From the NCBI RefSeq assembly GCF_004346865.1, contig NZ_SMGR01000001.1:1426001-1490000 (forward strand): a DNA stretch of 64,000 nt. Direction: 5' to 3'. Below, piece by piece: positions 46,016-54,698 of this stretch (position 1 is the first letter of the stretch; every line of letters starts with the position of its first letter). The position numbers were made by a program, and so were the translations under genes. Under the pieces are notes generated by a model that saw only the letters and a program-made list of their open reading frames with translations, was not told the DNA's origin and made no database searches. The stretch comes from Shimia isoporae (GTDB lineage Bacteria; Pseudomonadota; Alphaproteobacteria; Rhodobacterales; Rhodobacteraceae).

Positions 46016-47233
46016 ATGACAAACAAACGAGTCGTGATCACCGGGGCCGGAACGGTCAACGCGTTGGGTCACAACGTCAAGCAAACCCTTGACGCGATGC
46101 GCGAGGGCAGATGTGGGATCGGTCCGCTTGATGTGCGGGACGTCGAACGCCTTGCGGTGCAGATCGGGGCGCAGGTTCAGGGGTTTGAAGCGGATAAAAT
46201 CTTTAACCGTCAGCAGCTTGCTTTGTTTGATCGCTTTACACAGTTCGCCTTGGTCGCTGCGCGCGAGGCTATTGGTCAATCCGGCCTGGAATTTCATGGC
46301 GATTTGTCTGCGAAGTCCGGCGTTGTCATGGGGAATTCCGGCGGTGGAATGCAAACGCTCGATGAGAATTATCGTACCGTTTACGAAGACGGGAAGAACC
46401 GCGTGCATCCCTTCGTGGTGCCCAAGTTGATGAACAATGCCGCGGCCAGCCACGTTAGCATGGAGTTCAATCTGAAGGGGCCGAGCTTTACTGTTGCTTC
46501 GGCCTGTGCGAGCTCCAACCACGCGATGGCGCAGGCTTTTCAGATGGTCCGTTCTGGCATGGCACCTGTTATGATCACTGGCGGTGCGGAGTCGATGCTG
46601 TGTTTCGGGGGCGTTAAGGCGTGGGAAGGCCTACGTGTCATGACCAAAGATGCGTGCCGCCCGTTTTCGGCCAATCGCAATGGTATGGTACAAGGCGAAG
46701 GCGCAGGCGTTTTTGTCTTTGAAGAATTGGAGCATGCAAAAGCCCGCGGCGCTGATATTCTCGCAGAGGTGGTTGGCTTTGCGATGAGCTCGGATGCAGC
46801 GGATATCGTAATGCCATCAAAACAAGGCGCCGCGCGCGCGATAGCTGGCGCATTGGAAGATGCGAAAATCGATCGAGAAACTGTCGGGTATATCAACGCG
46901 CACGGAACAGGTACCGCAGCAAATGACAAAACTGAGTGCAGTGCTGTCGCCGATGTCTTTGGTCCGCATGCCGACGATCTGATGATCTCTTCGACCAAAT
47001 CGATGCATGGCCATCTTATCGGTGGAACTGGCGCGGTCGAATTGCTTGCCTGCATTATGGCAGTCAAGGATGGCATAGTTGCGCCAACGATTGGTTATGA
47101 AGAGCCAGACCCTGAATGTGCTTTGGACGTGGTTCCAAACGAAGCACGTGAAGCGGAAATTGATGTCGCTCTTTCCAACGCCTTTGCATTCGGCGGCTTG
47201 AATGCCGTGCTTGCGCTGCGCAAATTCCGATAA
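46016..47233 (+). CDS. Beta-ketoacyl-ACP synthase, KAS I/II (FabF-like)
   Basis: A 405-residue condensing enzyme that lengthens acyl chains on ACP. The catalytic triad is complete: C164 in SACASSNHA, H296 in NAHGTGTAANDKTE, and H333 with K328 in TKSMHGHLIGGTGA. The thiolase fold is intact. Placed after a dedicated ACP and lpxD, it probably makes a special acyl chain rather than general fatty acids; this is inference. The gene is followed by a strong terminator. Confidence 0.93.
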   Translation: MTNKRVVITGAGTVNALGHNVKQTLDAMREGRCGIGPLDVRDVERLAVQIGAQVQGFEADKIFNRQQLALFDRFTQFALVAAREAIGQSGLEFHGDLSAKSGVVMGNSGGGMQTLDENYRTVYEDGKNRVHPFVVPKLMNNAAASHVSMEFNLKGPSFTVASACASSNHAMAQAFQMVRSGMAPVMITGGAESMLCFGGVKAWEGLRVMTKDACRPFSANRNGMVQGEGAGVFVFEELEHAKARGADILAEVVGFAMSSDAADIVMPSKQGAARAIAGALEDAKIDRETVGYINAHGTGTAANDKTECSAVADVFGPHADDLMISSTKSMHGHLIGGTGAVELLACIMAVKDGIVAPTIGYEEPDPECALDVVPNEAREAEIDVALSNAFAFGGLNAVLALRKFR

Positions 47234-47253
47234 GCCAATCAATGTCGCACGAA

Positions 47254-47281
47254 AAAAGCCGCCCAATCACAGGCGGCTTTT
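47254..47281. terminator. Bidirectional terminator between KAS and ialB-like genes
   Basis: AAAAGCCGCC and GGCGGCTTTT pair over 10 bp around the loop CAATCACA, 20 bases after the KAS stop and just before the stop of the convergent IalB gene. Confidence 0.9.
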
Positions 47282-47299
47282 CTACAACATGTTTCCAGT

Positions 47300-47887
47300 T
47301 CAGTTAGCGGCAGCGGCTTTGTCATAGGCTGCGGTAAACCCGCTGAGTGACATATTCACATTAACCACGCTGTCCGGGGCGATCGCCGGTACAATAACGA
47401 TGTTGGCTTCGCCACCGGTTTTCATTGCTTCGATATCTGCTTCTGCAAGACCAAGTTCCACCACACACCCAACTTTGTTGCAGTAGGAGAACGGGTAACG
47501 TGTCGGGTTTTCGCCATCGACAGAGATGGTCAGCTGTTCAAGAAGGAGAGTCTCCAGCGGAACGATGATGTTGGCAGCTGCGACCGCGGGGCCGCGCGGT
47601 GTGGCAAACTTCACAATTGTGATTTCCGAAACAGGAGCTCCCTGGTCGTCGTTCATCAATTGAACCAGACGGCAAGGAAGTTGCTGGGTTGTATCTTCCG
47701 GGCAAACCAGATTCCAGTCGCCCATCTTTTCAACATTGGCTCCAGCCGGACCAACGGGTTGCGGAGCCTGTTCGACCTTTTGGCCCATATTGAGGGTGCC
47801 GTCAGACAAGGATCCGACCTGAGCGGCTGCGGGGACAGCGCCCGCGATAACAACGGCTGCTGCTAGGAGATTTCTAAACTTGGGCAT
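47300..47887 (-). CDS. Invasion-associated locus B (IalB) family protein
   Basis: A 195-residue exported protein with a signal peptide (MPKFRNLLAAAVVIAGAVPAAAQ, cleavage near 23). It belongs to the IalB family: GDWNLVCPEDTTQQLPCRLVQLMND near 57 has the conserved cysteines, and YPFSYCNKVGCVVELGL near 132 a second cysteine pair. In pathogens IalB promotes entry into red cells, but free-living alphaproteobacteria carry homologues of unknown role. It is a single gene, convergent with the KAS gene. Confidence 0.9.
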   Translation of the reverse strand: MPKFRNLLAAAVVIAGAVPAAAQVGSLSDGTLNMGQKVEQAPQPVGPAGANVEKMGDWNLVCPEDTTQQLPCRLVQLMNDDQGAPVSEITIVKFATPRGPAVAAANIIVPLETLLLEQLTISVDGENPTRYPFSYCNKVGCVVELGLAEADIEAMKTGGEANIVIVPAIAPDSVVNVNMSLSGFTAAYDKAAAAN

Positions 47888-48300
47888 GTGTATTCCCGTG
47901 ATTTGCCTGAATTTCGTCTCGGATTATCACGCCAATGCGCAGATGTCAGAAAAAAGCGCGTGAACCAGCAAAAATGAGAGAAAATTTCCGCGAACCGAAG
48001 GAAACCAAGCAGCAAAAAAGGGCCCACCGAGATAGGCCCTTTTTCGTTTTCACTCCCCGTCGGACTGGCCGACTTATTCATTGCAGAGACGCTACGAATA
48101 AATTCTCCGACCGTCAACAGTTTAGAATACGTTTTTTCAAGGATTTCGATGGGTTACTTGTTAAGCAGTTTGCGACACGCGCTTTTTCTGGAGGTGAACA
48201 ATGCGACCCTGGGTTGAATGATCCCATCCGGTCTATTGGGGGTGGCTTGGGTAGGCACCGGCGCGTATTGTGAACCAGACAATAAATTTCGAGGACTGGC
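47888..48300. other. 413-base intergenic region between the IalB and HerA-like genes
   Basis: The divergent region holds an isolated terminator-like hairpin at 48015-48044 that belongs to no annotated gene. An arginine-rich open frame of 112 codons (47935-48273, plus) crosses it but looks like chance. I see no other gene. The rest should contain the promoters of both genes. Confidence 0.6.
48015..48044. terminator. Orphan intrinsic terminator
   Basis: AAAAAGGGCC and GGCCCTTTTT pair over 10 bp around a 10-base loop, with a T-run on either strand. It is 130 bases upstream of the minus-strand ialB and 256 upstream of the plus-strand HerA-like gene, so no known transcript ends here. A short non-coding RNA could end at it. 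Confidence 0.7.
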
Positions 48301-49848
48301 ATGGACGGAAAAGTATTTGTTGGCGGCGGTGGAGAATCCTACGGCGAAAAACAGGGGCTAACACTCAAGTATGCCAACCGCCACGGGCTGATCGCGGGTG
48401 CCACAGGCACAGGCAAAACCGTCACTTTGCAGATACTTGCCGAAGGATTCGCGGCCGCTGGTGTTCCAGTATTCCTGTCAGATGTCAAAGGTGACTTGTC
48501 GGGGTTGGCGGCGGCGGGGAGTGAGGCCTTCAAGTTGCATCAGGCGTTCACCGACCGGGCCGAAACTATTGGATTTGACGAATTCGTCTACGAAAGCTTT
48601 CCTGTGACCTTCTGGGACTTGTTCGGCGATCAAGGACACCCAGTCCGCACGACGGTTTCGGAAATGGGTCCACTTTTGCTCGCCAGACTCATGGAACTTA
48701 GCGAGGCTCAAGAAGGTGTTCTCAACATCGCGTTTCGTCTTGCAGATGAAAAAGGCCTGCCGCTGCTAGACCTGAAAGATTTACAGTCTTTACTTGTCTG
48801 GCTCGGGGAGAACCGCGGGGAAATCGCACTGCGTTATGGAAATGTGTCGGTCAACTCGATCGGCGCAATCCAGCGGCGGCTTCTGGTTTTGGAAAATCAA
48901 GGGGCCAGCAAACTGTTCGGAGAACCGGCTCTGGATTTGAAAGACATCATGCATGTGGGTGCTGATGGGCGGGGTCAGATCAACATACTTGCGTCGGACA
49001 AATTGATGGGAGCCCCCCGTCTTTATGCGACTTTTCTTCTATGGCTACTGTCCGAACTCTTTGAAGAACTGCCAGAGGTAGGCGACCCGGACAAACCAAA
49101 GTTGGTTTTCTTTTTTGACGAAGCGCACTTGCTTTTTGATGGCGCGCCCAAAGCGCTGGTGGATAAAGTAGAGCAGGTTGCGCGCTTGATCCGCTCCAAA
49201 GGTGTTGGCGTGTATTTTGTCACACAAAACCCCGACGACATCCCGGAAGACATTCTCGGTCAATTGGGCAACCGTGTTCAACACGCTCTCCGTGCATTTA
49301 CCGCGCGCGATCGCAAGGCGCTAAAAATGGCGGCCGAGACATACCGGCCCAATCCTCGTTTTGACACGGAAACTGCCATTCGAGAGGTTGGGGTCGGTGA
49401 GGCGGTCACGTCGATGCTGATGAAAAAGGGGATACCTGGCATTGTCGAACGTACATTGATCCGCCCCCCAAGTTCTCAACTGGGGCCGCTTGATGCCGTT
49501 AGCCGACGTGCGGTTATGGCGTCCTCGCCGGTTGCGGGAAAATATGACACATTGGCTGACCGACGGTCGGCTTATGAAATCCTCAAGGAGCGTGCTGAAA
49601 AGGCAGCTGCTGAGGCTGAGGCCGTTGAGGCCAAAGAAGAAGACATGTCCACGGCCGAGCGCGAGTTTTCCTCTGCCCGCCGGTACTCCGGAGGGCGCGT
49701 CAGCCGGAGTTCGTCGCGTACGCTCAGGGTCCGTGCAGACGATACCTTTGGAGAAGCGATGACGAAGATGGTTGTTAAGGAGCTTTCTGGCACCACCGGC
49801 CGCCGTATTGTGCGCGGAATTCTCGGCGGATTATTTAAAGGGCGCTGA
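48301..49848 (+). CDS. HerA-like ATPase, DUF853 (YjgR) family
   Basis: A 515-residue cytoplasmic P-loop ATPase of the HerA/FtsK superfamily, DUF853 branch. Walker A GATGTGKT is at residues 35-42, [11 protein letters not shown] near 60 is characteristic, and Walker [16 protein letters not shown] is near 265. [26 protein letters not shown] near 305 includes the sensor and arginine finger region. A coiled acidic linker ([12 protein letters not shown]) precedes a basic C-terminus. The role of YjgR is not known. It is a single gene ending at a bidirectional terminator. Confidence 0.9.
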   Translation: MDGKVFVGGGGESYGEKQGLTLKYANRHGLIAGATGTGKTVTLQILAEGFAAAGVPVFLSDVKGDLSGLAAAGSEAFKLHQAFTDRAETIGFDEFVYESFPVTFWDLFGDQGHPVRTTVSEMGPLLLARLMELSEAQEGVLNIAFRLADEKGLPLLDLKDLQSLLVWLGENRGEIALRYGNVSVNSIGAIQRRLLVLENQGASKLFGEPALDLKDIMHVGADGRGQINILASDKLMGAPRLYATFLLWLLSELFEELPEVGDPDKPKLVFFFDEAHLLFDGAPKALVDKVEQVARLIRSKGVGVYFVTQNPDDIPEDILGQLGNRVQHALRAFTARDRKALKMAAETYRPNPRFDTETAIREVGVGEAVTSMLMKKGIPGIVERTLIRPPSSQLGPLDAVSRRAVMASSPVAGKYDTLADRRSAYEILKERAEKAAAEAEAVEAKEEDMSTAEREFSSARRYSGGRVSRSSSRTLRVRADDTFGEAMTKMVVKELSGTTGRRIVRGILGGLFKGR

Positions 49849-49872
49849 TCAAAACCGCTTTCCACGGAACAA

Positions 49873-49900
49873 AAAAGGGCGTCCCTTGGGACGCCCTTTT
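49873..49900. terminator. Bidirectional terminator between HerA-like and livM
   Basis: AAAAGGGCGTCCC and GGGACGCCCTTTT form a perfect 13-base inverted repeat, serving the HerA-like gene on plus and the liv operon on minus. Confidence 0.93.
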
Positions 49901-49903
49901 CCA

Positions 49904-51208
49904 TTATTTTTCGGGGATCAGGCCTCTCGGGCTGAACCTGAGAACCAGCAGCAAGATCACTCCCATCGTCAGGAGGCGCATATGCGCCGCGCTATCTATC
50001 AGATGTTTCTTGAGAGCGCTGCCTTCCGCCATTCCTGCGGTGATCACTTGCATCAGCCAAAGTCCCATCGGTTCGACTTGAACCCAAAGGAACCAGATCA
50101 GGAATCCGCCAAGAACAGCGCCAAGGTTGTTGCCAGACCCGCCAACAATCACCATCACCCAGATCAGGAAAGTATAGCGCAGCGGCTGATAAGTGCCGGG
50201 CGTAAGTTGTCCGTCCAAGGTGGTCATCATCGCTCCGCCGATACCGCAGACCGCAGAACCCAGAACGAATATCTGAAGGTGCCGGTTGGTCACGTCTTTG
50301 CCCATTGCTTCAGCTGCCACTTCGTTGTCACGGATCGCACGCATCATGCGTCCCCAAGGGCTTTTGAGCGCGAGTTGCGCCATGACAAAGATGAGGATCA
50401 GGACGATAGCAAAAAGCACCGAGTAATTGAGCTTCACAAAGATCGACGAAGCCGTCGCCGGATCCATGCCAAGCCCTTCGGCTCGGTTTACAAACGCGGA
50501 TGAATTCTGCAGGTCAATTTCGTAGGGAACCGGACGATCCAAACCTACAACGTTCTTCACGCCGCGTGCCAACCAGTCTTCGTTCTTCATCACTGCGATG
50601 ATGATTTCCGCAATGCCGAGCGTGGCAATCGCCAGATAGTCAGAGCGCAATCCCAGTGCTGTCTTGCCAATCAGCCAGGCAACGCCTGCGGCCAGCAAAC
50701 CACCCATAGGCCAGGCCAGCAGGACAGGCAGGTTCAAACCACCAAGGTTACCTTGAAGCGCGGGATTGATGGCTTCGACGGCTTCCACACCGGGATCAAA
50801 GATGCCGCGGTACAGGAAAAAGCCGCCGACCAATATTGCCAGGGTCGAGACATTGCGTGCGCGTCCTTCAGCCATACGTTGGCGCACCATGACGGTGGCA
50901 ATGATGGTGCCGGCGCCAGCCAGCAATGCAATCACAATCCGCCATCCGCCTGCGCTCCAGGCGCCCGGCACGGGGGCCGCAGAGGTCAGCACAACTGCCA
51001 GACCACCAAGTGCAACAAAGCCCATGACACCGACGTTAAACAGACCGGCAAACCCCCATTGCAGGTTCACCCCCAAGGCCATAATGGCCGAAATCAGTCC
51101 CATGTTGAGAATGAGAAGCGCCACGTTCCAGCTTTGCATAATTCCGGTCAACGCGATCAGCGCAAAGACCAATACGAAAAGAGCGGTGTTTTTTAGGTTT
51201 TCGCTCAT
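49904..51208 (-). CDS. livM: Branched-chain amino-acid ABC transporter permease LivM
   Basis: An inner-membrane permease of the LivHM pair, 434 residues, longer than typical LivM (about 330-420). It has about ten hydrophobic helices, the coupling-loop motif GLRSDYLAIATLGIAEI near 207, and a conserved AIRDNEVAAEAMGKDV near 305. With LivH it forms the channel for leucine, isoleucine, valine or other amino acids. It overlaps livH by four bases and ends the operon at a strong terminator. Confidence 0.95.
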   Translation of the reverse strand: MSENLKNTALFVLVFALIALTGIMQSWNVALLILNMGLISAIMALGVNLQWGFAGLFNVGVMGFVALGGLAVVLTSAAPVPGAWSAGGWRIVIALLAGAGTIIATVMVRQRMAEGRARNVSTLAILVGGFFLYRGIFDPGVEAVEAINPALQGNLGGLNLPVLLAWPMGGLLAAGVAWLIGKTALGLRSDYLAIATLGIAEIIIAVMKNEDWLARGVKNVVGLDRPVPYEIDLQNSSAFVNRAEGLGMDPATASSIFVKLNYSVLFAIVLILIFVMAQLALKSPWGRMMRAIRDNEVAAEAMGKDVTNRHLQIFVLGSAVCGIGGAMMTTLDGQLTPGTYQPLRYTFLIWVMVIVGGSGNNLGAVLGGFLIWFLWVQVEPMGLWLMQVITAGMAEGSALKKHLIDSAAHMRLLTMGVILLLVLRFSPRGLIPEK

Positions 51209-52215
51209 ACCGATTTCCCCTTGAACAGGCCGGTCGGCTTGAACAGCAGAACCACGATCAGGATCACGAAGCTGACGGCAAATTTGTAGTCTGTGCTGAG
51301 CAATTGGACCAATCCTGAAGGCTCAAGGCTTTCCGGCATCAGGTATTTCAGCACTTTCTTCCAAGCATAAGTGATGGTGACTTCCGAGAAGGCAATCACA
51401 AAGCCACCCGCAATGGCGCCCAGCGGGCTGCCAAGACCACCGACGATTGCAGAGGCAAAGATCGGCAGCAGAAGCTGGAAGTAAACAAAGGGTTTGAAGG
51501 ATTTATCGAGACCGTACAGCACACCGGCGGTTGTCGCCAATGCGGCCACGATCAGCCACGTGTACATCACAACGCGTTCGGGGTTGATGCCCGACAAGAG
51601 CGCCAGATCTTCGTTGTCCGAGTAGGCGCGCATGGATTTGCCGGTGCGCGTGCGGTTCAGGAACCAGAAGAGCAGGGCGACCGCAATGATCGCCACGACA
51701 ACGGTGATCCCTTGCGTGGTTTTGATTGCCAGACCTTCCTTGAGGCCCGTCAGCGCCTTGAACTCCCGAACAGAAATGATGAAACGCTCACCGTCGGCGA
51801 ACTTTTGATCGTTCGGCCCAATGATGAAACGCACCAGACCGTTCATGATGAACATCACGCCCATCGACACGATCACAAGGATCACCGGTTTGGCTTTTTG
51901 TTCGCGATAGAAGCGATAGACCACACGGTCGGTGAACAGCAAAAGCGCCATCGTGCCAAGAATGGCAAAGGGCAGGGCGAGCAGGGCCGTTGGCAGAACG
52001 CCAAAGCTCACGCCCATCGATTGGAACCACCATGTGATGAGCACCGCGAGCATCGCGCCAAAGGCCATGGTGTCGCCATGGGCAAAGTTGGAGAACCGCA
52101 GAATGCCGTAGATTAGCGTAACCCCCAGCGCGCCAAGCGCCAGCTGGCTACCATAGGCAATCGCAGGGATGATGACAAAGTTAGAAAGCGCCACGAGGGC
52201 GTTGAGGAAGTCCAT
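51205..52215 (-). CDS. livH: Branched-chain amino-acid ABC transporter permease LivH
   Basis: The second permease, 336 residues from ATG 52215 (GAGGTG upstream). The longer frame to 52233 adds six residues. Its hydrophobic helices, GVTLIYGILRFSNFAHGDTMAFGA near the N-terminus and GLGSPLGAIAGGFVIAFSEV near 250, are typical LivH motifs. It shares the TAATG overlap with the stop of the small exported protein upstream. Confidence 0.95.
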   Translation of the reverse strand: MDFLNALVALSNFVIIPAIAYGSQLALGALGVTLIYGILRFSNFAHGDTMAFGAMLAVLITWWFQSMGVSFGVLPTALLALPFAILGTMALLLFTDRVVYRFYREQKAKPVILVIVSMGVMFIMNGLVRFIIGPNDQKFADGERFIISVREFKALTGLKEGLAIKTTQGITVVVAIIAVALLFWFLNRTRTGKSMRAYSDNEDLALLSGINPERVVMYTWLIVAALATTAGVLYGLDKSFKPFVYFQLLLPIFASAIVGGLGSPLGAIAGGFVIAFSEVTITYAWKKVLKYLMPESLEPSGLVQLLSTDYKFAVSFVILIVVLLFKPTGLFKGKSV

Positions 52216-52580
52216 TAATTCAACACCTCGCATTTGCCAGTCATGAATTCGAAGTCATTTCCGGCTGAGGAAACATAGGCACCGCGACCCGAAGGTTGGG
52301 CGGTGATATACGTGTCGGTGACGGTCCCGGCGAAACGCAACTCTTCGCTGCCTTTCAACTGCTGAAAACACTCCATACCGTCGCTGCCATCAAAGCTTGC
52401 GACCAGAGGGCAGTCGTCACCCGCGCTTTCGTCCCACACCCGCAGCGTTTGCGTATCGCTGGTGACTTTGGACGCCATTTGGCATGTGAGCAAATAGTCC
52501 GTGGCGCCCGCAGTTGAGCATGAGGACATAAGCGCAGCAGCGGCAGCTGGGAGAGCTATGTTCTGAAAATGTGTTTGCAT
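52215..52580 (-). CDS. Small exported protein inside the liv operon
   Basis: A 121-residue protein with a signal peptide (IALPAAAAALMSSCSTAGA). The MSSC could be an atypical lipobox, but the last position before cysteine fits and the third does not. The mature part has four cysteines (LLTCQM, DDCPL, MECFQ, GKCEV), enough for two disulfides, and no known domain. The start may be GTG 52583 or ATG 52580, directly after the livF stop. It lies between livF and livH with a one-base overlap with livH, so it is co-translated with the transporter. A periplasmic helper role is possible but unproven. Confidence 0.7.
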   Translation of the reverse strand: MQTHFQNIALPAAAAALMSSCSTAGATDYLLTCQMASKVTSDTQTLRVWDESAGDDCPLVASFDGSDGMECFQQLKGSEELRFAGTVTDTYITAQPSGRGAYVSSAGNDFEFMTGKCEVLN

Positions 52581-52583
52581 CAC

Positions 52584-53411
52584 TCAGCCCCCCAGGAACG
52601 ACTTGCGGACTTCTTCGTCCGCGAGAAGGTCTTTGCCGGTGCCGGTGTAGGCATTGCGCCCCTGAACCAGCACATAGCCTTTGTCGGCAATTTCAAGCGC
52701 CTGACGCGCGTTTTGCTCGACCATCAGGATCGGAATGCCGGTGCGGCTGACCTCAATGATCCGGTCAAACAGCTCGTCCATCACGATGGGCGACACACCT
52801 GCGGTTGGCTCATCCAGCATCAGAACTTTGGGTTGCGTCATCAGCGCGCGGCCCACGGCCACCTGCTGACGCTGTCCACCGGAGAGTTCGCCCGCCGGCT
52901 GATTGCGTTTCTCTTTCAGGATGGGAAAGAGGCCATATACCTGCTCCATCGTGTCCGAGAAATCATCGGTGCGGATAAACGCGCCCATCTCGAGGTTCTC
53001 TTCCACCGTCATCGAGGTGAAGATGTTGTTGGTCTGCGGCACAAAACCCATGCCTTTGGCCACACGTGCCTGCGGGGTCAGACCGGTGATGTCCTCACCA
53101 TCCAGCCGCACAGAACCCTGACGAAGGTTCAACATGCCGAAGACCGCTTTCATGCCGGTGGATTTTCCGGCCCCGTTGGGGCCAACAATCACCGCAATCT
53201 CACCCGGGTTCACGGCAATCGTGCAGTCATGCAGGATATCAGGGCCGTCCTTGCCATAGCCGCCGGTCATGCTGTCGCCGACCAGAAAGGCATCCGTCGT
53301 GTTCATTTCCTTGCCAGTCCCAACGGCGGGCGTCATTTCGCCTCCGCCTTTGGGATTGGTGATCGATGCATCTTTGTTGCCACGATCGTCCTGATAGGGA
53401 TTGTCGCTCAT
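52584..53411 (-). CDS. livF: Branched-chain amino-acid ABC transporter ATPase LivF, N-terminally extended
   Basis: The second ATPase of the LivGF pair, 275 residues against the usual about 235. Walker A GPNGAGKST is near 74-82, the signature LSGGQRQQVAVGRAL near 174, and Walker B VLMLDEPTAGVSP near 196. The first about 45 residues (MSDNPYQDDRGNK, then KGGGEMTPAVG) are polar and unordered in look, an extension not part of the ABC core. The start ATG 53411 is preceded by a GGGGGG ribosome-binding site. The frame upstream of it is not used. Confidence 0.95.
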   Translation of the reverse strand: MSDNPYQDDRGNKDASITNPKGGGEMTPAVGTGKEMNTTDAFLVGDSMTGGYGKDGPDILHDCTIAVNPGEIAVIVGPNGAGKSTGMKAVFGMLNLRQGSVRLDGEDITGLTPQARVAKGMGFVPQTNNIFTSMTVEENLEMGAFIRTDDFSDTMEQVYGLFPILKEKRNQPAGELSGGQRQQVAVGRALMTQPKVLMLDEPTAGVSPIVMDELFDRIIEVSRTGIPILMVEQNARQALEIADKGYVLVQGRNAYTGTGKDLLADEEVRKSFLGG

Positions 53412-53454
53412 GGCGTCCCCCCTTTTTGTTTTTGTTGTTTCATTTCGTCCCCCT

Positions 53455-53826
53455 CTACGAAGGCACGCATTCTCCGACAAACTGGCGCGGGGCCAGGTCT
53501 CGTCCGGAAACGGCATTTTCGCTGTGAACGGCTTCGCCGCTGTCGAGCATGATGGTCGTCGTCGTTGTGCCGCCTGAAATGGGCCGCTCAAGTATTGTGA
53601 CCGCGCGATCGCCCAGAACCAGTTCGAAAACACTCAGAGGGTTGCCCCCGATACGTTCAACGACATTGGTTTCCGTTTCGACACGAAAGCGCACATCCTC
53701 GCCAGCGTGGTCGCACTTGGTGTTTGGATCACATCCCCAATCGAACCAGCACCGGTAAATGAACTGATCCGCATGAACAGGGGCGGCCATCAAACCAAGC
53801 AACGATGCCACAGCGAGCCGCGTCAT
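53455..53826 (-). CDS. Small exported protein between livG and livF
   Basis: A 123-residue protein with a clear signal peptide (MTRLAVASLLGLMAAPVHA, cleavage near 19). The mature chain has five cysteines (YRCWFDWGCDPNTKCDHAGED, then GECVPS), with a Trp/Cys-rich start and then beta-rich sequence. I recognise no domain. It overlaps livG by four bases and precedes livF by 43 bases, so it is made with the transporter and placed in the periplasm. Together with the second small exported protein it makes an unusual liv operon. Confidence 0.7.
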   Translation of the reverse strand: MTRLAVASLLGLMAAPVHADQFIYRCWFDWGCDPNTKCDHAGEDVRFRVETETNVVERIGGNPLSVFELVLGDRAVTILERPISGGTTTTTIMLDSGEAVHSENAVSGRDLAPRQFVGECVPS

Positions 53827-54605
53827 GCGCCCACCATCTCCTTGTTTTTCAAACCGGTACCGAGGTAGGCCTCAATTACCTGTTCGTTGGCTTTGATTTC
53901 GTCCAGCGTGCCTTCAGCAAGCACTTTGCCTTCCGCCATACAGATCACCGGATCACACAGGCGACCGATGAAATCCATGTCATGTTCGATCACAACGAAC
54001 GTGTAACCGCGTTCCTTGTTCAAGCGCTGAATTGCGTCGCCGATAGTGTTAAGCAGTGTGCGGTTCACGCCAGCGCCCACTTCGTCGAGGAATACGATTT
54101 TGGCATCAACCATCATCGTGCGCCCCAGTTCGAGAAGCTTCTTCTGACCGCCAGAAACCTGTCCGGCCTTGTGATCCGCCAGATGTTCAATCGTCAGAAA
54201 CTCAAGAACTTCGTCAGCCTTGGCACGAAGAGCGCGTTCCTCGTTCGCAATGCGTTTGCGACCGAACCACGTATTCCAAAGCGTTTCGCCGGATTGCCCG
54301 CCAGGCACCATCATAAGGTTTTCCCGACAACTCATGGAGCTGAATTCGTGAGCTATCTGGAACGTGCGTAACAGACCCTTATGAAACAACTCATGTGGTG
54401 GAAGACCGGTGATGTCTTCTCCCGCCATGGTTACACGACCGGACGTTGGTTGAAGAACCCCGGCGATCACGTTGAAAAGAGTGGTTTTTCCGGCTCCGTT
54501 TGGCCCTATCAGGCCGGTGATTGATCCCGGTTCGATTTTCAGGCTTGCACCGTCAACAGCACGAAAGCCTCCAAAATGTTTGTGAACGTCTTCTACGACG
54601 ATCAT
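53823..54605 (-). CDS. livG: Branched-chain amino-acid ABC transporter ATPase LivG
   Basis: The first ATPase, 260 residues, of normal size. Walker A GPNGAGKTTLFNVIAG is near 34, the signature VSGGQKKLLELGRTM near 150, and Walker B KIVFLDEVGAGVN near 170. The LivG-specific C-terminal ending (EVIEAYLGTGLKNKE) is present. Note the DEVGAG in place of the more common DEPAAG. It is separated from livK by a terminator-like hairpin, as in operons where the binding protein is made in excess. Confidence 0.95.
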   Translation of the reverse strand: MIVVEDVHKHFGGFRAVDGASLKIEPGSITGLIGPNGAGKTTLFNVIAGVLQPTSGRVTMAGEDITGLPPHELFHKGLLRTFQIAHEFSSMSCRENLMMVPGGQSGETLWNTWFGRKRIANEERALRAKADEVLEFLTIEHLADHKAGQVSGGQKKLLELGRTMMVDAKIVFLDEVGAGVNRTLLNTIGDAIQRLNKERGYTFVVIEHDMDFIGRLCDPVICMAEGKVLAEGTLDEIKANEQVIEAYLGTGLKNKEMVGA

Positions 54606-54648
54606 GTTACACCCCCTGCGCAGTTCATTGCTGCGCGTTATATATTGA

Positions 54649-54677
54649 AAAACAGCCCGGACAAGCCGGGCTGTTTT
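54649..54677 (-). terminator. Partial terminator between livK and livG
   Basis: AAAACAGCCCGG and CCGGGCTGTTTT pair over 12 bp around a 5-base loop. On the minus strand the stem is followed by T-rich sequence. It lies between livK and livG, so it can lower downstream expression relative to the binding protein. Confidence 0.85.
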
Positions 54678-54698
54678 CGATCTCAGTTCACGAAGCGA

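Noticed and set aside
47935-48273. An arginine-rich 112-codon frame in the ialB/HerA gap
   Set aside because: It runs straight through the orphan terminator hairpin, lacks a ribosome-binding site and has no recognisable features.
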